Source: Actinoplanes utahensis (GTDB taxonomy: Bacteria > Actinomycetota > Actinomycetes > Mycobacteriales > Micromonosporaceae). Taken from it: a stretch of 64,000 bases of DNA. The notes under the pieces are model-generated. The model searched no databases. It worked only from the letters and a program-made list of their open reading frames with translations, and had not been told where the DNA came from. Positions 31,288-41,932 of the stretch are shown here, one piece after another. How positions within the stretch are numbered: the stretch's first letter is position 1; every line of letters starts with the position of its first letter. The translations under genes and the position numbers were made by a program. Location of the stretch: contig NZ_BOMZ01000048.1 of the NCBI RefSeq assembly GCF_016862455.1, forward strand, positions 1 through 64,000, written 5' to 3'.

Positions 31288-31704
31288 GTGACGGTGTTTC
31301 GGATCGGTGAGGCGGCGGAGCTGCTGGGCGTCAGCGCCGACACGGTCCGTCGGTGGATCGACGCCGGGCGGCTGCCCGCCGGGCGGGACGAGGGCGGCCA
31401 TCGGGTGGTGGACGGGCCGGAGCTGGCGGCGTTCGTGCGCGCCAAGGGCAACGATCCGGACGATCGGGCCGACGAGTCGTCGGCGCGGAACCGACTGCGG
31501 GGGATCGTGACCGCGGTCGTGAAGGACACCGTCATGGCCCAGGTGGACATTCAGTGCGGACCGTTCCGGGTGGTGTCGCTGATGAGCCGGGAAGCCGTCG
31601 ACGAGCTGGATCTGCGGGTCGGCTCGGTGGCCGTGGCAGTGATCAAGTCGACGACGGTGGTGGTGGAGCGGTCCACGCCGTCCACGGGGCACAAAGTCCG
31701 CTGA
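31288..31704 (+). CDS. HTH-Mop (TOBE) molybdate-responsive protein
   Basis: A 138-residue fusion. Residues 1-50 are a MerR/excisionase-type HTH (RIGEAAELLGVSADTVRRWI, GGHRVVDG), and residues 66-132 are a Mop/TOBE molybdate-binding domain (RNRLRGIVTAVVKDTVMAQV, SREAVDELDLRVGSVAVAVI). It is the first gene of the molybdate transport set; its stop overlaps the ATG of modB (TGATG). It would sense molybdate or tungstate and control this operon, similar in logic to ModE but with a different HTH. The start is the GTG at 31288. Confidence 0.83.
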   Translation: MTVFRIGEAAELLGVSADTVRRWIDAGRLPAGRDEGGHRVVDGPELAAFVRAKGNDPDDRADESSARNRLRGIVTAVVKDTVMAQVDIQCGPFRVVSLMSREAVDELDLRVGSVAVAVIKSTTVVVERSTPSTGHKVR

Positions 31705-32492
31705 TGAAGCCCGGGCGCGTACCCGTACCGCTGCTGGTCCCCGCGGTCCTGGGGTTGATCTTCCTGATCCTGCCGCTCGTCGGGCTGCTGGCGCGCACGC
31801 CGTGGGGGTCCCTGCTGGACCGGCTGACCGAGCCGGGGGTGGTGGCCGCGCTGCGGCTGTCCTTGCTGACCTCGACGCTGGCGACCGTGCTGTGCCTGGT
31901 GCTCGGGGTGCCGCTGGCGTGGCTGCTGGCCCGGGTGGAGTTCCCCGGACGGCGGCTGGTGCGGGCGCTGATCACCGTGCCGCTGGTGCTGCCGCCGGTG
32001 GTCGGGGGCATCGCCCTGCTCCTGGCGCTGGGCCGGCGGGGACTGGTCGGGCAGTGGCTGGATTCGACGTTCGGGATCACGTTGCCGTTCACGACCGCGG
32101 GGGTGGTGATCGCCGAGTCGTTCGTGGCGCTGCCGTTCCTGGTGATCGCGGTGGAGGGGGCTCTGCGCGGAGCCGACAGCCGGTACGAGGAGGCGGCGGC
32201 GACCCTCGGGTCCGGCCGCTGGACGACGTTCACGCATGTGACGTTGCCGCTGGTGGCGCCGGGGATCGCAGCGGGGGCGGTGTTGTGCTGGGCGCGGGCG
32301 CTGGGGGAGTTCGGGGCGACGATCACGTTCGCGGGCAACTACCCGGGCGTCACGCAGACGATGCCGCTCGCGGTCTACCAGACGATGGAGAGCGGTGACC
32401 TGGAGGGAGCGGTCGTGCTGAGTCTGATCCTGCTGGTGGTCTCGGTCGCCATTCTGGCCGGGCTCCGGGACCGCTGGCTGACCGCCCCGTGA
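31704..32492 (+). CDS. modB: Molybdate ABC transporter permease ModB
   Basis: A 262-residue membrane protein with five to six helices. It carries the EAA loop of binding-protein-dependent permeases (YEEAAATLGSGRWTTFTHVT, then LPLVAPGI) and the ModB-type motif LGEFGATITFAGN. It forms the membrane channel for molybdate (or tungstate) import and pairs with ModC, whose GTG overlaps its stop (GTGA). The operon has no modA binding protein on either side. Confidence 0.9.
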   Translation: MKPGRVPVPLLVPAVLGLIFLILPLVGLLARTPWGSLLDRLTEPGVVAALRLSLLTSTLATVLCLVLGVPLAWLLARVEFPGRRLVRALITVPLVLPPVVGGIALLLALGRRGLVGQWLDSTFGITLPFTTAGVVIAESFVALPFLVIAVEGALRGADSRYEEAAATLGSGRWTTFTHVTLPLVAPGIAAGAVLCWARALGEFGATITFAGNYPGVTQTMPLAVYQTMESGDLEGAVVLSLILLVVSVAILAGLRDRWLTAP

Positions 32493-33544
32493 CCGGCGTG
32501 CTGCTGGACGCGCGGCTGGCGGTGCGGCGCGGGACGTTCCAGCTCGACGTCGAGCTGCGGATCGGCCGGGGCGAGACGGTGGCGCTGCTCGGGCCGAACG
32601 GCGCCGGGAAGACCACGGCGTTGCGGGCGCTGGCCGGGCTGACGCCACTCTCCGCCGACGGCCGTCTCCTGCTGGACGGCCGGGACCTGAGCCGGACGCC
32701 TCCGGAACAGCGCCCGATCGGGGTCGTGTTCCAGGACTATCTCCTGTTCCCGCACCTGAGCGCTCGGGACAACGTGGCTTTCGGGCCGCGGCGGCACGGC
32801 CGGGACCGCAAGGCGGCGCATGCGGTCGCCGACCACTGGCTGGACCGGGTGGGACTGACCGAGTACGCCCGTCGCAAGCCCCGCAACCTGTCCGGTGGCC
32901 AGGCGCAGCGGGTCGCCCTGGCGCGGGCGCTCGCCGTCGACCCGACGCTGCTGCTGCTCGACGAGCCGCTCGCCGCGCTCGACGCCCGGACCCGGCTGGA
33001 GACCCGTGGCGAACTGCGGCGGCACCTGTCCGCGCATCCCGGCGCGACCCTGCTGGTGACCCATGATCCGCTGGACGCGCTGGTGCTCGCCGACCGGCTC
33101 GTCATCGTCGAGCAGGGCCGGGTCGTGCAGGAGGGGGACGCGGCGACGATCACCGCCCGGCCGCGTACCGACTATGTGGCCCGTCTCGTCGGCCTCAACC
33201 TGTTCCGCGGCCACGGCGACGGGCATGCCGTCACCGTCGCCGACGGGTTCACGCTGACCAGCACCGACACCGTGCACGGTGACGCGTTCGTGGCGTTCCC
33301 GCCCTCGGCTGTCGCGTTGCACCCGCACCAGCCGGACGGCAGCCCCCGCAACACCTGGCCGGCCGTGCTCGCCGACGTGCAGCACCACGGCGACAACCTG
33401 CGGGTCCGGCTGGACGGGCCGATCAGTGTGGCCGCCGACATCACGCCGGCCGCGGCCGCCCAGCTCGACCTCGTCCCGGGACGGCAGCTGTGGGTGGCGG
33501 TGAAGGCGACCGAGACCCGCGCCTACCCGGACGGTTCTCAGTAG
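32489..33544 (+). CDS. modC: Molybdate ABC transporter ATP-binding protein ModC
   Basis: A 351-residue ATPase from GTG 32489. Walker A is GPNGAGKTT (35-42 region), Q-loop VVFQDYLLFPHLSARDNV, signature LSGGQAQRVALARAL, Walker B LLLLDEPLAALD and H-loop LLVTHDP. The C-terminal part (about 285-345) is a TOBE/Mop-like regulatory domain (VAADITPAAAAQLDL). It drives molybdate import together with ModB. The overlap with modB indicates coupled translation. Confidence 0.9.
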   Translation: MTGVLLDARLAVRRGTFQLDVELRIGRGETVALLGPNGAGKTTALRALAGLTPLSADGRLLLDGRDLSRTPPEQRPIGVVFQDYLLFPHLSARDNVAFGPRRHGRDRKAAHAVADHWLDRVGLTEYARRKPRNLSGGQAQRVALARALAVDPTLLLLDEPLAALDARTRLETRGELRRHLSAHPGATLLVTHDPLDALVLADRLVIVEQGRVVQEGDAATITARPRTDYVARLVGLNLFRGHGDGHAVTVADGFTLTSTDTVHGDAFVAFPPSAVALHPHQPDGSPRNTWPAVLADVQHHGDNLRVRLDGPISVAADITPAAAAQLDLVPGRQLWVAVKATETRAYPDGSQ

Positions 33545-33668
33545 TAGTAGGCGTGCGCGGTGGCAGTCGGGTGCCCGGCCTGGCGGCAGGCGCGCGGGAT
33601 CGCGACCAGCACCTGGACCTCGCCTCGCACTTGGGTGATCCACCGGATAAGCCCTAGAGTCGCCGGTC

Positions 33669-34082
33669 ATGAGTGCGAGAACGCTACCCAGGTATGCCGA
33701 TCAGACCAGGGCACTGCTCTGGCTCCAGCTCATCATCAACATGGTCGGCATCCTGTTCCTGGTGTTCATGGTGGTGAACTTCCAGAGCGCGCTGCCCGAT
33801 GACGGCGGCATCTACATGCTCGCCGTGCTGGGCGGGCTGTTCCTCGGCGGGGTCCAGTCGGCCGCGGCGGCGAAACTGTTCCCGCGCGGATGGGCGGCGG
33901 CCTGGATCCTCGCGTTCAACGCGCAGGTGCTCACGATCGTCGCGGTGTGGGCGAGCTGGCAGATGCTCTTCATGATCGGGATCGGCATCCTCTACACGCT
34001 CGGCATGGTCGGGTGGATCAGCCTCAACCTGTTCCGGCCGGAAGTGCGCCGTTACTGCTTCAGCAGGAGTGCGGACGGCTGA
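33669..34082 (+). CDS. Four-helix membrane protein
   Basis: A 137-residue integral membrane protein with four helices (about 16-38, 45-65, 72-92 and 96-120), beginning with a basic segment (MSARTLPRYADQTRALLWLQ) that is likely to face the cytoplasm. I see no catalytic or transport motif. The 3' end overlaps the converging ABC exporter gene by 31 bp. The family is not recognised. Confidence 0.7.
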   Translation: MSARTLPRYADQTRALLWLQLIINMVGILFLVFMVVNFQSALPDDGGIYMLAVLGGLFLGGVQSAAAAKLFPRGWAAAWILAFNAQVLTIVAVWASWQMLFMIGIGILYTLGMVGWISLNLFRPEVRRYCFSRSADG

Positions 34083-35779
34083 TCGGCGGCGATCCGCAGC
34101 GCCTCGACCAGACTCCGGTAGAGCTCGTCGGTCTCGTACAGAACGGCGTGCGTGCCCTGCGCCCGGATCCGGCCGTCCTCCAGCACCACGATCCGGTCGG
34201 CGTCCAGAACCGTGGACAGCCGGTGCGCGATCGTCACCACGGCGCCGGAGGCGGCACGCTCCCGGATGCAGTCCTGCACGGCGGCCTCGGTCAGGCCGTC
34301 GACCTGGGCGGTCGCCTCGTCGAGCAGCAGCACGTCCGGGGTGCGCAACAGGGCCCGGGCCAGCGCGATCCGCTGCCGCTGACCGCCGGAGACGTCGGTG
34401 GCCCGCAAGGCGGTGTCCAGGTCGTCCAGCCGGACGGAACGCAGCGCCGCCCGTACCTCGTCGTCGTCGGCCTCGGGATGGGTGAACCGCAGGTTGTCAC
34501 CGACCGTGCCCGGAACCACCGGGGTCTCCTGCTCGACATAGGCCAGCCGGGCCCGGATCTCCTGATGCCCCCACGCGGTGTACGGTCGTCCGTCCAGCAG
34601 GAGCCGGCCGTTCTCCGGTTCGAGGAAGCGCAGGAGCAGCGAGAACAGGGTGGTCTTCCCGGCGCCGGACGGGCCGACGATCGCGGTGTGGCCGCGGCGG
34701 GGGATCACCAGGTCGATGCCGTGCAGCACCTCGGGTGAGCCGGGGCCGTAACGGGCGGTCACCGACTGCAACTCCAGGATCGGTCCGTCGCCAGCGGTCA
34801 CCGGCGTGGCGGCCTCGGGGGCGGCGGGTTCGAGGGCGATCGAGTCGAGCTCGTTGATCCGGCCGGCGGCGGCGATGCCGGCCTGCAACGCGGTCAGGTT
34901 CTGGGTCAGCTCGCCGATCGGGCCCATCAGCTGGAACACGTACAGCAGGAAGGCGACGAGGCTGGACACCTCCAGCAGGCCGGCGTGGGCGCGCCACGCG
35001 CCGATCGCGAGGATCAGCAGGACCGCGAGGTGGATGCCGGACCAGGCGATGGTCCACACGATCGCCGCGACCTTCGCGGCGCGGACACTGTGGGCGGCGG
35101 CCTCCCGTGCGTCGCCGACGATCTGGTCGCCCTGGCGGGCTTCCGCCCGGCTCGCCTTGACGGTACGGATCGCGCGTAACGAACCCTCCAGGTCGGCCCC
35201 GAGCCGGCCGACCGCGTCCTGAGCCGCCGTCTGCGCGACCCCGATCCGCGGCAGCAACACCGTCATCAGCACGGCCACCACCGTCACCGCGGCCAGGGTG
35301 CAGCCGAGCAGGGTCAGGTCGAGGACGGCCATCAGCACGAGCGTGCCGATCAGCCCGATCCCCGCGTTGATCAGGCCGATGATGCTGCCGGACGCCTGGT
35401 GCAGCAGCGCGGTGTCGGAGGTGACCCGGGTGACCAGCTCACCGGTGGGGCGGGCCAGCAGGTCGTGGAGGCGGGCCCGGAAATATCGCCGGATGATCGA
35501 GGTGCGGGCGTCGAGCACGATCTGCTCGGCGAGCGTGCCGAGCAGGATCGACTGCCAGAGGGTGATCATGGTCCCGGCGACGACCAGGGCGGCGAGGACC
35601 GTGATCGGGGTGGCCAGGTCGATCCCGTCGGAGAAGCTGTCGAGCACCCATTTGGTGACCATCGGGGTGGCGAGGGCGGCGGCGTTGCCGATCAGGCCGA
35701 GGGCGAGCCCGAGCGCCATGGTTCGGCGGTGCGGGCGGAGCACGGCGAGGAGTGTTCCCAGTCTCGTGGAATCCGGCAT
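34052..35779 (-). CDS. ABC exporter, fused membrane and ATPase domains
   Basis: A 575-residue half-transporter from ATG 35779. The first 300 residues form a six-helix ABC exporter domain (ARPTGELVTRVTSDTALLHQ is the family coupling segment). The C-terminal ATPase has Walker A GPSGAGKTT, signature VSGGQRQRIALARALL, Walker B VLLLDEATAQVD and the H-loop IAHRLST. It probably works as a homodimer exporting a drug or lipid-like compound. The upstream ATGs at 35806 and 35815 would lie inside or beyond the operator-like palindrome, so 35779 is preferred. The divergent TetR gene is probably its regulator. Confidence 0.88.
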   Translation of the reverse strand: MPDSTRLGTLLAVLRPHRRTMALGLALGLIGNAAALATPMVTKWVLDSFSDGIDLATPITVLAALVVAGTMITLWQSILLGTLAEQIVLDARTSIIRRYFRARLHDLLARPTGELVTRVTSDTALLHQASGSIIGLINAGIGLIGTLVLMAVLDLTLLGCTLAAVTVVAVLMTVLLPRIGVAQTAAQDAVGRLGADLEGSLRAIRTVKASRAEARQGDQIVGDAREAAAHSVRAAKVAAIVWTIAWSGIHLAVLLILAIGAWRAHAGLLEVSSLVAFLLYVFQLMGPIGELTQNLTALQAGIAAAGRINELDSIALEPAAPEAATPVTAGDGPILELQSVTARYGPGSPEVLHGIDLVIPRRGHTAIVGPSGAGKTTLFSLLLRFLEPENGRLLLDGRPYTAWGHQEIRARLAYVEQETPVVPGTVGDNLRFTHPEADDDEVRAALRSVRLDDLDTALRATDVSGGQRQRIALARALLRTPDVLLLDEATAQVDGLTEAAVQDCIRERAASGAVVTIAHRLSTVLDADRIVVLEDGRIRAQGTHAVLYETDELYRSLVEALRIAADQPSALLLKQ

Positions 35780-35787
35780 ACCCGTAG

Positions 35788-35805
35788 TGGAACACTGATG
35801 TTCCA
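35788..35805. promoter_or_regulatory. Operator candidate between ABC exporter and TetR
   Basis: tggaaca-ctga-tgttcca is a perfect 7-4-7 inverted repeat in the 50-bp gap between the exporter start and the TetR start. A cataat element (about 35804-35809) overlaps it and may be a -10 box for the TetR gene. The TetR protein probably binds here and represses both directions. Confidence 0.62.
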
Positions 35806-35831
35806 TAATGGGCAAGTGTTATTCTGCGGCG

Positions 35832-36377
35832 GTGACCACCGTCCCTACCGGGAGCCGCGCCCGGACCAGGCAGGCGATCCTCGACGCCGCCATCGAAGTC
35901 CTGTCGCGCAACCCGGCCGCGCCGCTCGGCGACGTGGCCGCCGCCGCCGACGTCGGCCGCACCACACTGCACCGCTACTTCCCGGAGCGCAGCGATCTGA
36001 TCGCCGCCCTCAAGGAGGAGGCGGGGCGGCGGCTCGATCAGGCCGGGATGCGGGCCCGGGTGGAAGAGGACACCGGGGCCGCCGCGCTGCGCCGCCTCTG
36101 CCAGGAGTATTTCGACCTCGGCGACACGCTGTCGCTGCTGTTCCAGGAGCAGGTGTCGTTCGAGGCCGGATGCGACGACGAGGTGGAGTCGATGGTCAGG
36201 CGAGGACACGCCGACGGCAGCATCGACCCGGAGCTGCCGCCGGTGTGGGTGCAGAGCCTGATGTGGTCACACCTGTATGCGGCGTGGAGCTATCTGGCGG
36301 AGACGGGCGCCTCCCGGCACGACACGTTGCGCCTGCTGCTGCGCTGCGTCGAAGGCGCCGTCCGCCCGCTCCGCTGA
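35832..36377 (+). CDS. TetR family regulator of the ABC exporter
   Basis: A 181-residue protein from GTG 35832 (VTTVPTGSRART); ATG 35808 is another option but sits 2 bp after the palindrome with no room for a ribosome binding site. The TetR_N HTH is at about 8-55 (RQAILDAAIEVLSRNPAAPL, VGRTTLHRYFPERSDLIAAL). The ligand domain follows (EYFDLGDTLSLLFQEQV; MWSHLYAAWSYLAETG). It likely represses the divergent ABC exporter until the exported compound binds. Confidence 0.85.
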   Translation: MTTVPTGSRARTRQAILDAAIEVLSRNPAAPLGDVAAAADVGRTTLHRYFPERSDLIAALKEEAGRRLDQAGMRARVEEDTGAAALRRLCQEYFDLGDTLSLLFQEQVSFEAGCDDEVESMVRRGHADGSIDPELPPVWVQSLMWSHLYAAWSYLAETGASRHDTLRLLLRCVEGAVRPLR

Positions 36378-36382
36378 ACCCC

Positions 36383-36577
36383 CGGCCGGTTCTCACCGCT
36401 GTCTTGCCGCGCTCGAGGCAGCGGTGAGAGCCAGCCGGTTTGGGTCTTGCCTGGCTGGTTGTGGCTGCTGTCTCGGCGTGCTTGAGGCAGCGGTGAGAGC
36501 CAGCGGGTTCGGGTCTTGCCTGGCTGGTTGTGGCCGCTGTCTCGGGGTGGGAGAGACAGCGGTGAGACCAGCCAGCC
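36383..36577. repeat. Array of three palindromic repeats (GCTGTCTC family)
   Basis: Three inverted repeats of 55-60 bp stand in tandem (about 36383-36439, 36450-36506 and 36519-36577). Each opens with c(c/t)ggc(c/t)ggtt, has gctgtct in the 5' arm, and closes with agacagcggtgaga or aggcagcggtgagag plus ccagc. Copies two and three also share the preceding cgggtcttgcctggctgg, so the repeat unit is about 67 bp. The array fills the gap between the TetR gene and the converging enoyl-CoA hydratase gene. Confidence 0.7.
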
Positions 36578-36585
36578 GGGGTCTG

Positions 36586-37353
36586 CTATTCGCCGGTGAA
36601 GACGGGTGGGCGGCGGGCCAGGCTCGCGGCGATGCCCTCGGCGCTGTCCCTGGTCGCCCAGTGGATCTTCTGTTCGGCGAGTTCGTGGTCCAGGGCGGCG
36701 CGGACCCGTTCGGCCAGGCCGGCCCGCAGGGTGGCACGGATCGAACGGACCGCCAGCGGGGCCGAGGCGGCGATCTCGGCGGCCAGTTCGCGGGCGGTCT
36801 GCCGGAGGTGACCGGGCGCGGCGAGCCGGTCGGCCAGCCGCAGCCGCAGCGCCTCCTCGCCGCCGACGCGACGGCCGGTCAGCAGCATGTCGGCGGCGGC
36901 CTGCCGCCCGACGATCTCCGGAAGCGTCACGCTCACCCCGAAACCCTGGTGAAAGCCGAGCCGGGCGAAGTTCGCCACGAACCGGGTGGAGGCCTCGGCG
37001 ACCCGGAAGTCGGCGGCACAGGCGAGCCCGAGGCCGCCGCCGACGGCCGTGCCCTGGACCGCGGCGATGATGGGGGTACGCACGTCGAACAGTTCCGCCG
37101 CCCGCCGGTAGAGCCGCTCCGCCGCCGTGACGTGGTCCGCCGCGAACTCACCGCCGCCGAAGTCCGCCCCGGCGCAGAAGTGCTTCCCCTCCGACGCCAG
37201 GATGATCACCCGGCAGTCCGGGTCGTGGTCGAAACCGCGTGCCGCGTCGACGATCCGGCCGATCAGCGCCTCGTCGAAGTGGTTCGCCGGCGGCCGTCGC
37301 ATCTCCAGCAGCGCGACCCCGCCCTCGACGCTGATCGAGAGATCGTTGCTCAT
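36586..37353 (-). CDS. Enoyl-CoA hydratase/isomerase family protein
   Basis: A 255-residue crotonase-fold protein. The oxyanion-hole motifs are EGKHFCAGADF and AVQGTAVGGGLGLACAADF, with RPPANHFDEALI at the N-terminus. It lacks the classical pair of catalytic Glu in the expected ARLGFHQGFG position, so hydratase activity is not assured; isomerase or hydrolase chemistry is possible. Acyl-CoA is the likely substrate. It stands alone, opposite the GMC gene, with a 235-bp gap. Confidence 0.85.
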   Translation of the reverse strand: MSNDLSISVEGGVALLEMRRPPANHFDEALIGRIVDAARGFDHDPDCRVIILASEGKHFCAGADFGGGEFAADHVTAAERLYRRAAELFDVRTPIIAAVQGTAVGGGLGLACAADFRVAEASTRFVANFARLGFHQGFGVSVTLPEIVGRQAAADMLLTGRRVGGEEALRLRLADRLAAPGHLRQTARELAAEIAASAPLAVRSIRATLRAGLAERVRAALDHELAEQKIHWATRDSAEGIAASLARRPPVFTGE

Positions 37354-37518
37354 GCCGGCATCCTCGCACGCCGGGAAACCCGGTGATCACGGCACGGTGG
37401 TCACCTGTTCCGGACAGCGTCGGTTCGTCTTGGAAAGGGTGTGCCGGGGGAGCGGCTCGATCAAGGGGTCCGGAAGTGCAAGATCCGCACAACCGGGCAC
37501 GTTCGCGAGCACGTGAAA

Positions 37519-37541
37519 CATGTGAATCCGGATTTACATTG
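37519..37541. promoter_or_regulatory. Palindrome upstream of the GMC oxidoreductase
   Basis: Around a perfect core aatccggatt, the sequence catgtgaatccggatttaca + ttg forms an imperfect inverted repeat of about 22 bp, 47 bp before the start. The size suits a TetR-type operator. Its regulator is not adjacent. Confidence 0.4.
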
Positions 37542-37588
37542 GGATCCAGCACGGCCACCGGACTTCTCCACCGAAGCAGGAGCGCACC

Positions 37589-39540
37589 GTGACCGAGATC
37601 CTCACTCCGAACCAGACACAGGTGTTGCGGCTTCTCTGCGACACCATCGTTCCCTCGCTCGACCGGCCCGGCGACGCCGACGGTTTCTGGGCTCGCACGG
37701 CCACCGATGTCGGCGCCGATCAAGGCGTTCTCGACATGCTCGCGGACATGCCCGCCGACCAGCGGCAGGCCGTCGGCGGGCTCCTCGACATCCTCGCCCT
37801 CCAGGGCTTCCAGCCGCGGGCCTCGCAGGAGTCGCGCGAGCAGATCCTCACCACCCTGTCGCTGGCCTCGGCGCCGGCCGCCGCCGGCATCGGGTCGCTG
37901 ACCAGCCTGATCCTGCTGATGACGTACGGGCGCACGAACGCGGCCGGCCGTAACCCGAACTGGACGCGACTCGGCTATCCGGGACCGGTCGATACCCGGG
38001 CCGACGAGCCCGCTGACGGCCGTACCATCACGCCGTTGCGGATCGACGGAGACCGCGAGCTGACCGCCGACGCCGTGGTTGTCGGATCCGGCGCCGGAGG
38101 CGGTCTGATCGCCGGGCGGCTCGCCGCCGCCGGCGCCCGGGTGGTGGTGCTGGAAGCCGGCCGCTACCGCACCGAGAGCGACTTCGACCAGCTGGAACTC
38201 CCCGCCTACCAGGGGTCCTACTGGCGGGGCGGCCCGACCGCGACGGCCGATCTCAACGTCATCCTGATGGCGGGCGCCGGGGTCGGCGGAGGCACCGTCA
38301 TCAACTGGACCAACTGCCTGAAGACCAGGGATGGCGTACGCCGTGAGTGGGCCACCGAGCACGGGCTCACCGACCTCGCCACGGACGCCTTCGACCGCCA
38401 TCTCGACACCGTCTGGCGGGAGCTCTCGGTGACCGGCAAGTGTTCCGAGCTGAACCGGGTGCACGAGGCCATGCACCGCGGCGCCGAGGCGCTGGGCTGG
38501 TCGTTCGCGACGATCTTCCGGAACTGGGACGAGAAGCGGCACGACGCCGCGATCGCCGGCCACCTGGGTTTCGGGGACCGGTCGGGGGCGAAGCAGTCGA
38601 CGGCGAAGGTCTATCTGGAGCCCGCGGTCCTGAAGCACGGCGCGGAGATCGTCGACGGCTGCCGGGTCGAGCGGGTGCTGGTGGAGAACGGCCGGGCGGC
38701 CGGGGTGACGGGCCGGACGGGGAGCGGGGCGACGGTGACCGTGCGGGCCCCGATCGTCGTGGTGGCGGCCGGCGCGCTGGAGTCGCCGGGGGTGCTGCTC
38801 AGGTCGGGCATCGGTGGGCCGGCGACCGGCGACTACCTGCGGCTGCACCCGTGCACGGTGACCATGGGCGACTACGGGACCGACATGCGGGCGTGGTGGG
38901 GCCCGCCGCAGGCCGGCCTGGTCAACGAGTTCGCCGAGGTGGAGGACGGGCACGGCTTCCTGATGGAGAGCGTGCAGTACACGACCGGGCTCGGGGCGTC
39001 GTCGGTGCCGTTCACGTCGGCGGCCGAGCACAAGCAGGCGATGGCCGACTTCCGTAACAACGGCTCGTTCATCGGGCTGATCCGCGACCGCGGGCACGGC
39101 CGGGTCACCCTGGACGCGTCCGGGAACGCCGTGCACTGGTACGCGCTGACCGACGACCTGGACGTGCGCAACAGCCAGCGGGCCCTGGAAGCGCAGATCC
39201 GGCTGCACCACGCGGCCGGGGCGCGCGGCATCCGGGTGCTGGCGCGCGGCATTCCGCCGTGGCGGTACGGCGACGACCTGGAGGTCTACATCGACCGGGC
39301 CCGGCGGGTGCCGCTGCGAGCCGGCGGGGCGACCATCTTCTCGGCACACCAGATGGGCAGCTGCCGGATGGGCGCGGATCCGGCGACGAGCGTCGCGGAT
39401 CCGCGCGGCGAACTGCACGACACGCCCGGGGTGTGGATCGGGGACGCGTCGGCGTTCCCCAGCCCGTCCGGGACCAACCCGATGATCACGGTCATGGCGC
39501 TGGCGTCGAGGACCGCGGAGAACATCAAGGAGACGTCGCT

Positions 39541-39544
<4 letters not shown>
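37589..39544 (+). CDS. GMC-family oxidoreductase with N-terminal extension
   Basis: A 651-residue flavoprotein from GTG 37589 with a ribosome binding site (caggag). Residues 1-125 are a helical domain (LTPNQTQVLRLLCDTIVPSL) like the gluconate 2-dehydrogenase subunit 3 type. FAD binding begins with VVVGSGAGGGLIAGRLAAAG (about 164-183) and VVLEAG. The C-terminal GMC domain has AHQMGSCRMG (active-site His region) and GTNPMITVMALASRTAENI. It would oxidise an alcohol to an aldehyde or ketone. Its stop overlaps the start of the aldehyde dehydrogenase gene, so the pair probably oxidises an alcohol to an acid in two steps. Confidence 0.87.
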
Positions 39545-40918
<1,374 letters not shown>

Positions 40919-40947
<29 letters not shown>

Positions 40948-41629
40948 CCGACAGCTCCACCCGGCGGTTCGCGGCCCGGTGCCCCGGAGAGTCCTCCGGG
41001 GCTCTCGGCCGGGACTCGCCGTGACCGATTGCGGTCATCCGCCCGTCGGCCACCCCGAGATTCCGCAGCGCGGCCCGGACCGCGTCGGCGCGGGCCCAGC
41101 TCAGCGCCAGGTTCGCGGCCGCGCTGCCCTGGGTGTCGGTGTGTCCGGCGACCAGGATCGCCGTGCCGGGGGAGTCCCGCAGGATCGCCGCGATCCGCGG
41201 CAGGGCACGCTGCGCCTCCGGGGTGAGACGGACGCCGTCCGCCTCGAAGGTCAGCGGCGGGACGGCGGCCAGACGTTCCCGTACCCGGCTGTCCGGTCTC
41301 GCCGGCCGCGGGGTGGGCGCGGGGGCCGGGGCAGGCGCGGGCGCCGGGTCGGGCCCGGTCACGCGGGTGCGGACGGTCCGGACCCCGGCGACCGCCCGGA
41401 CGACCGCCTCGGCCCGGCGGCCCTCCGCCGGGGAATCGGCCACCACCAGGGCGTCCTGGCCGCTGAAGGTGACCTCGGCGCCCGGCTGACCGGCGGCGGC
41501 CAGGGCGGCGGTGGCGTGCCGGGTCAGGTCGTCCTCGATGCGGTACCGGTTCGGGCCGAGCTGGGCGGCGACGATCACGGCGAGACCGAGCAGGGCGGCC
41601 GGGACGACGAACCGGCGGCGGGCCGTCAT
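40919..41629 (-). CDS. BON/OmpA-domain envelope protein
   Basis: A 236-residue protein from ATG 41629. One N-terminal membrane anchor (VVPAALLGLAVIVAAQLG), then a BON-like lobe (AGAEVTFSGQDALV... VRTVRTRV), a Pro/Ala linker made of repeated PAPA, and a C-terminal OmpA peptidoglycan-binding domain (ILVAGHTDTQGSAAANLALS, RADAVRAAL, ANRRVELSV). It probably anchors to the membrane and binds peptidoglycan outside. Its start overlaps the stop of the preceding small membrane gene (ATGA). Confidence 0.83.
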
Positions 41630-41889
41630 CGCGGTGCCCGGGGGCGGGGAGACGGCCGGGCGGGCTCCGCGGGAGCTCCGGTGGGCGCGGGCGTCGTGAC
41701 CACGTCGTCGTCCGCGTTCCCGCCGTCCCGCGGGGAGTCGGCCCGGAACCCCGTGACCGTGTGGATCCGCGGCTTCTCCGCGGCCTTCCACAGCCGGCCG
41801 GTGGCCACGCCGAGGACGAACGCGAGCAGGATGAAGACCAGTGACTGGCCGACGAACCAGGTCAAGCCGACCTCCGGGATCCCCGACAT
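41626..41889 (-). CDS. Small single-TM membrane protein
   Basis: An 87-residue protein from ATG 41889. One transmembrane helix (LTWFVGQSLVFILLAFVLGV, about 8-27) is followed by a basic, then Pro/Ala-rich tail (PAPTGAPAEPARPSPRPRAP). The topology suggests a cytoplasmic tail. The 4-nt overlap with the BON/OmpA gene suggests that the two proteins work together in the envelope. The family is not recognised. GTG 41898 is an alternative start. Confidence 0.7.
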   Translation of the reverse strand: MSGIPEVGLTWFVGQSLVFILLAFVLGVATGRLWKAAEKPRIHTVTGFRADSPRDGGNADDDVVTTPAPTGAPAEPARPSPRPRAPR

Positions 41890-41932
41890 CAAGATCACGA
41901 TATCGGGCCGGCGGAGAGCCGTGCAAAACGGC

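Noticed and set aside
33639..33662. Shared phrase gatccaccgga(t/c)aagcc here and near 63604
   Set aside because: Only two copies of about 17 bp, with no symmetry or consistent position relative to genes; probably chance.
36383..36577. Possible CRISPR or attachment site array
   Set aside because: Units are palindromes of 55-60 bp with short shared spacers; there are no unique spacers, integrase or cas genes.
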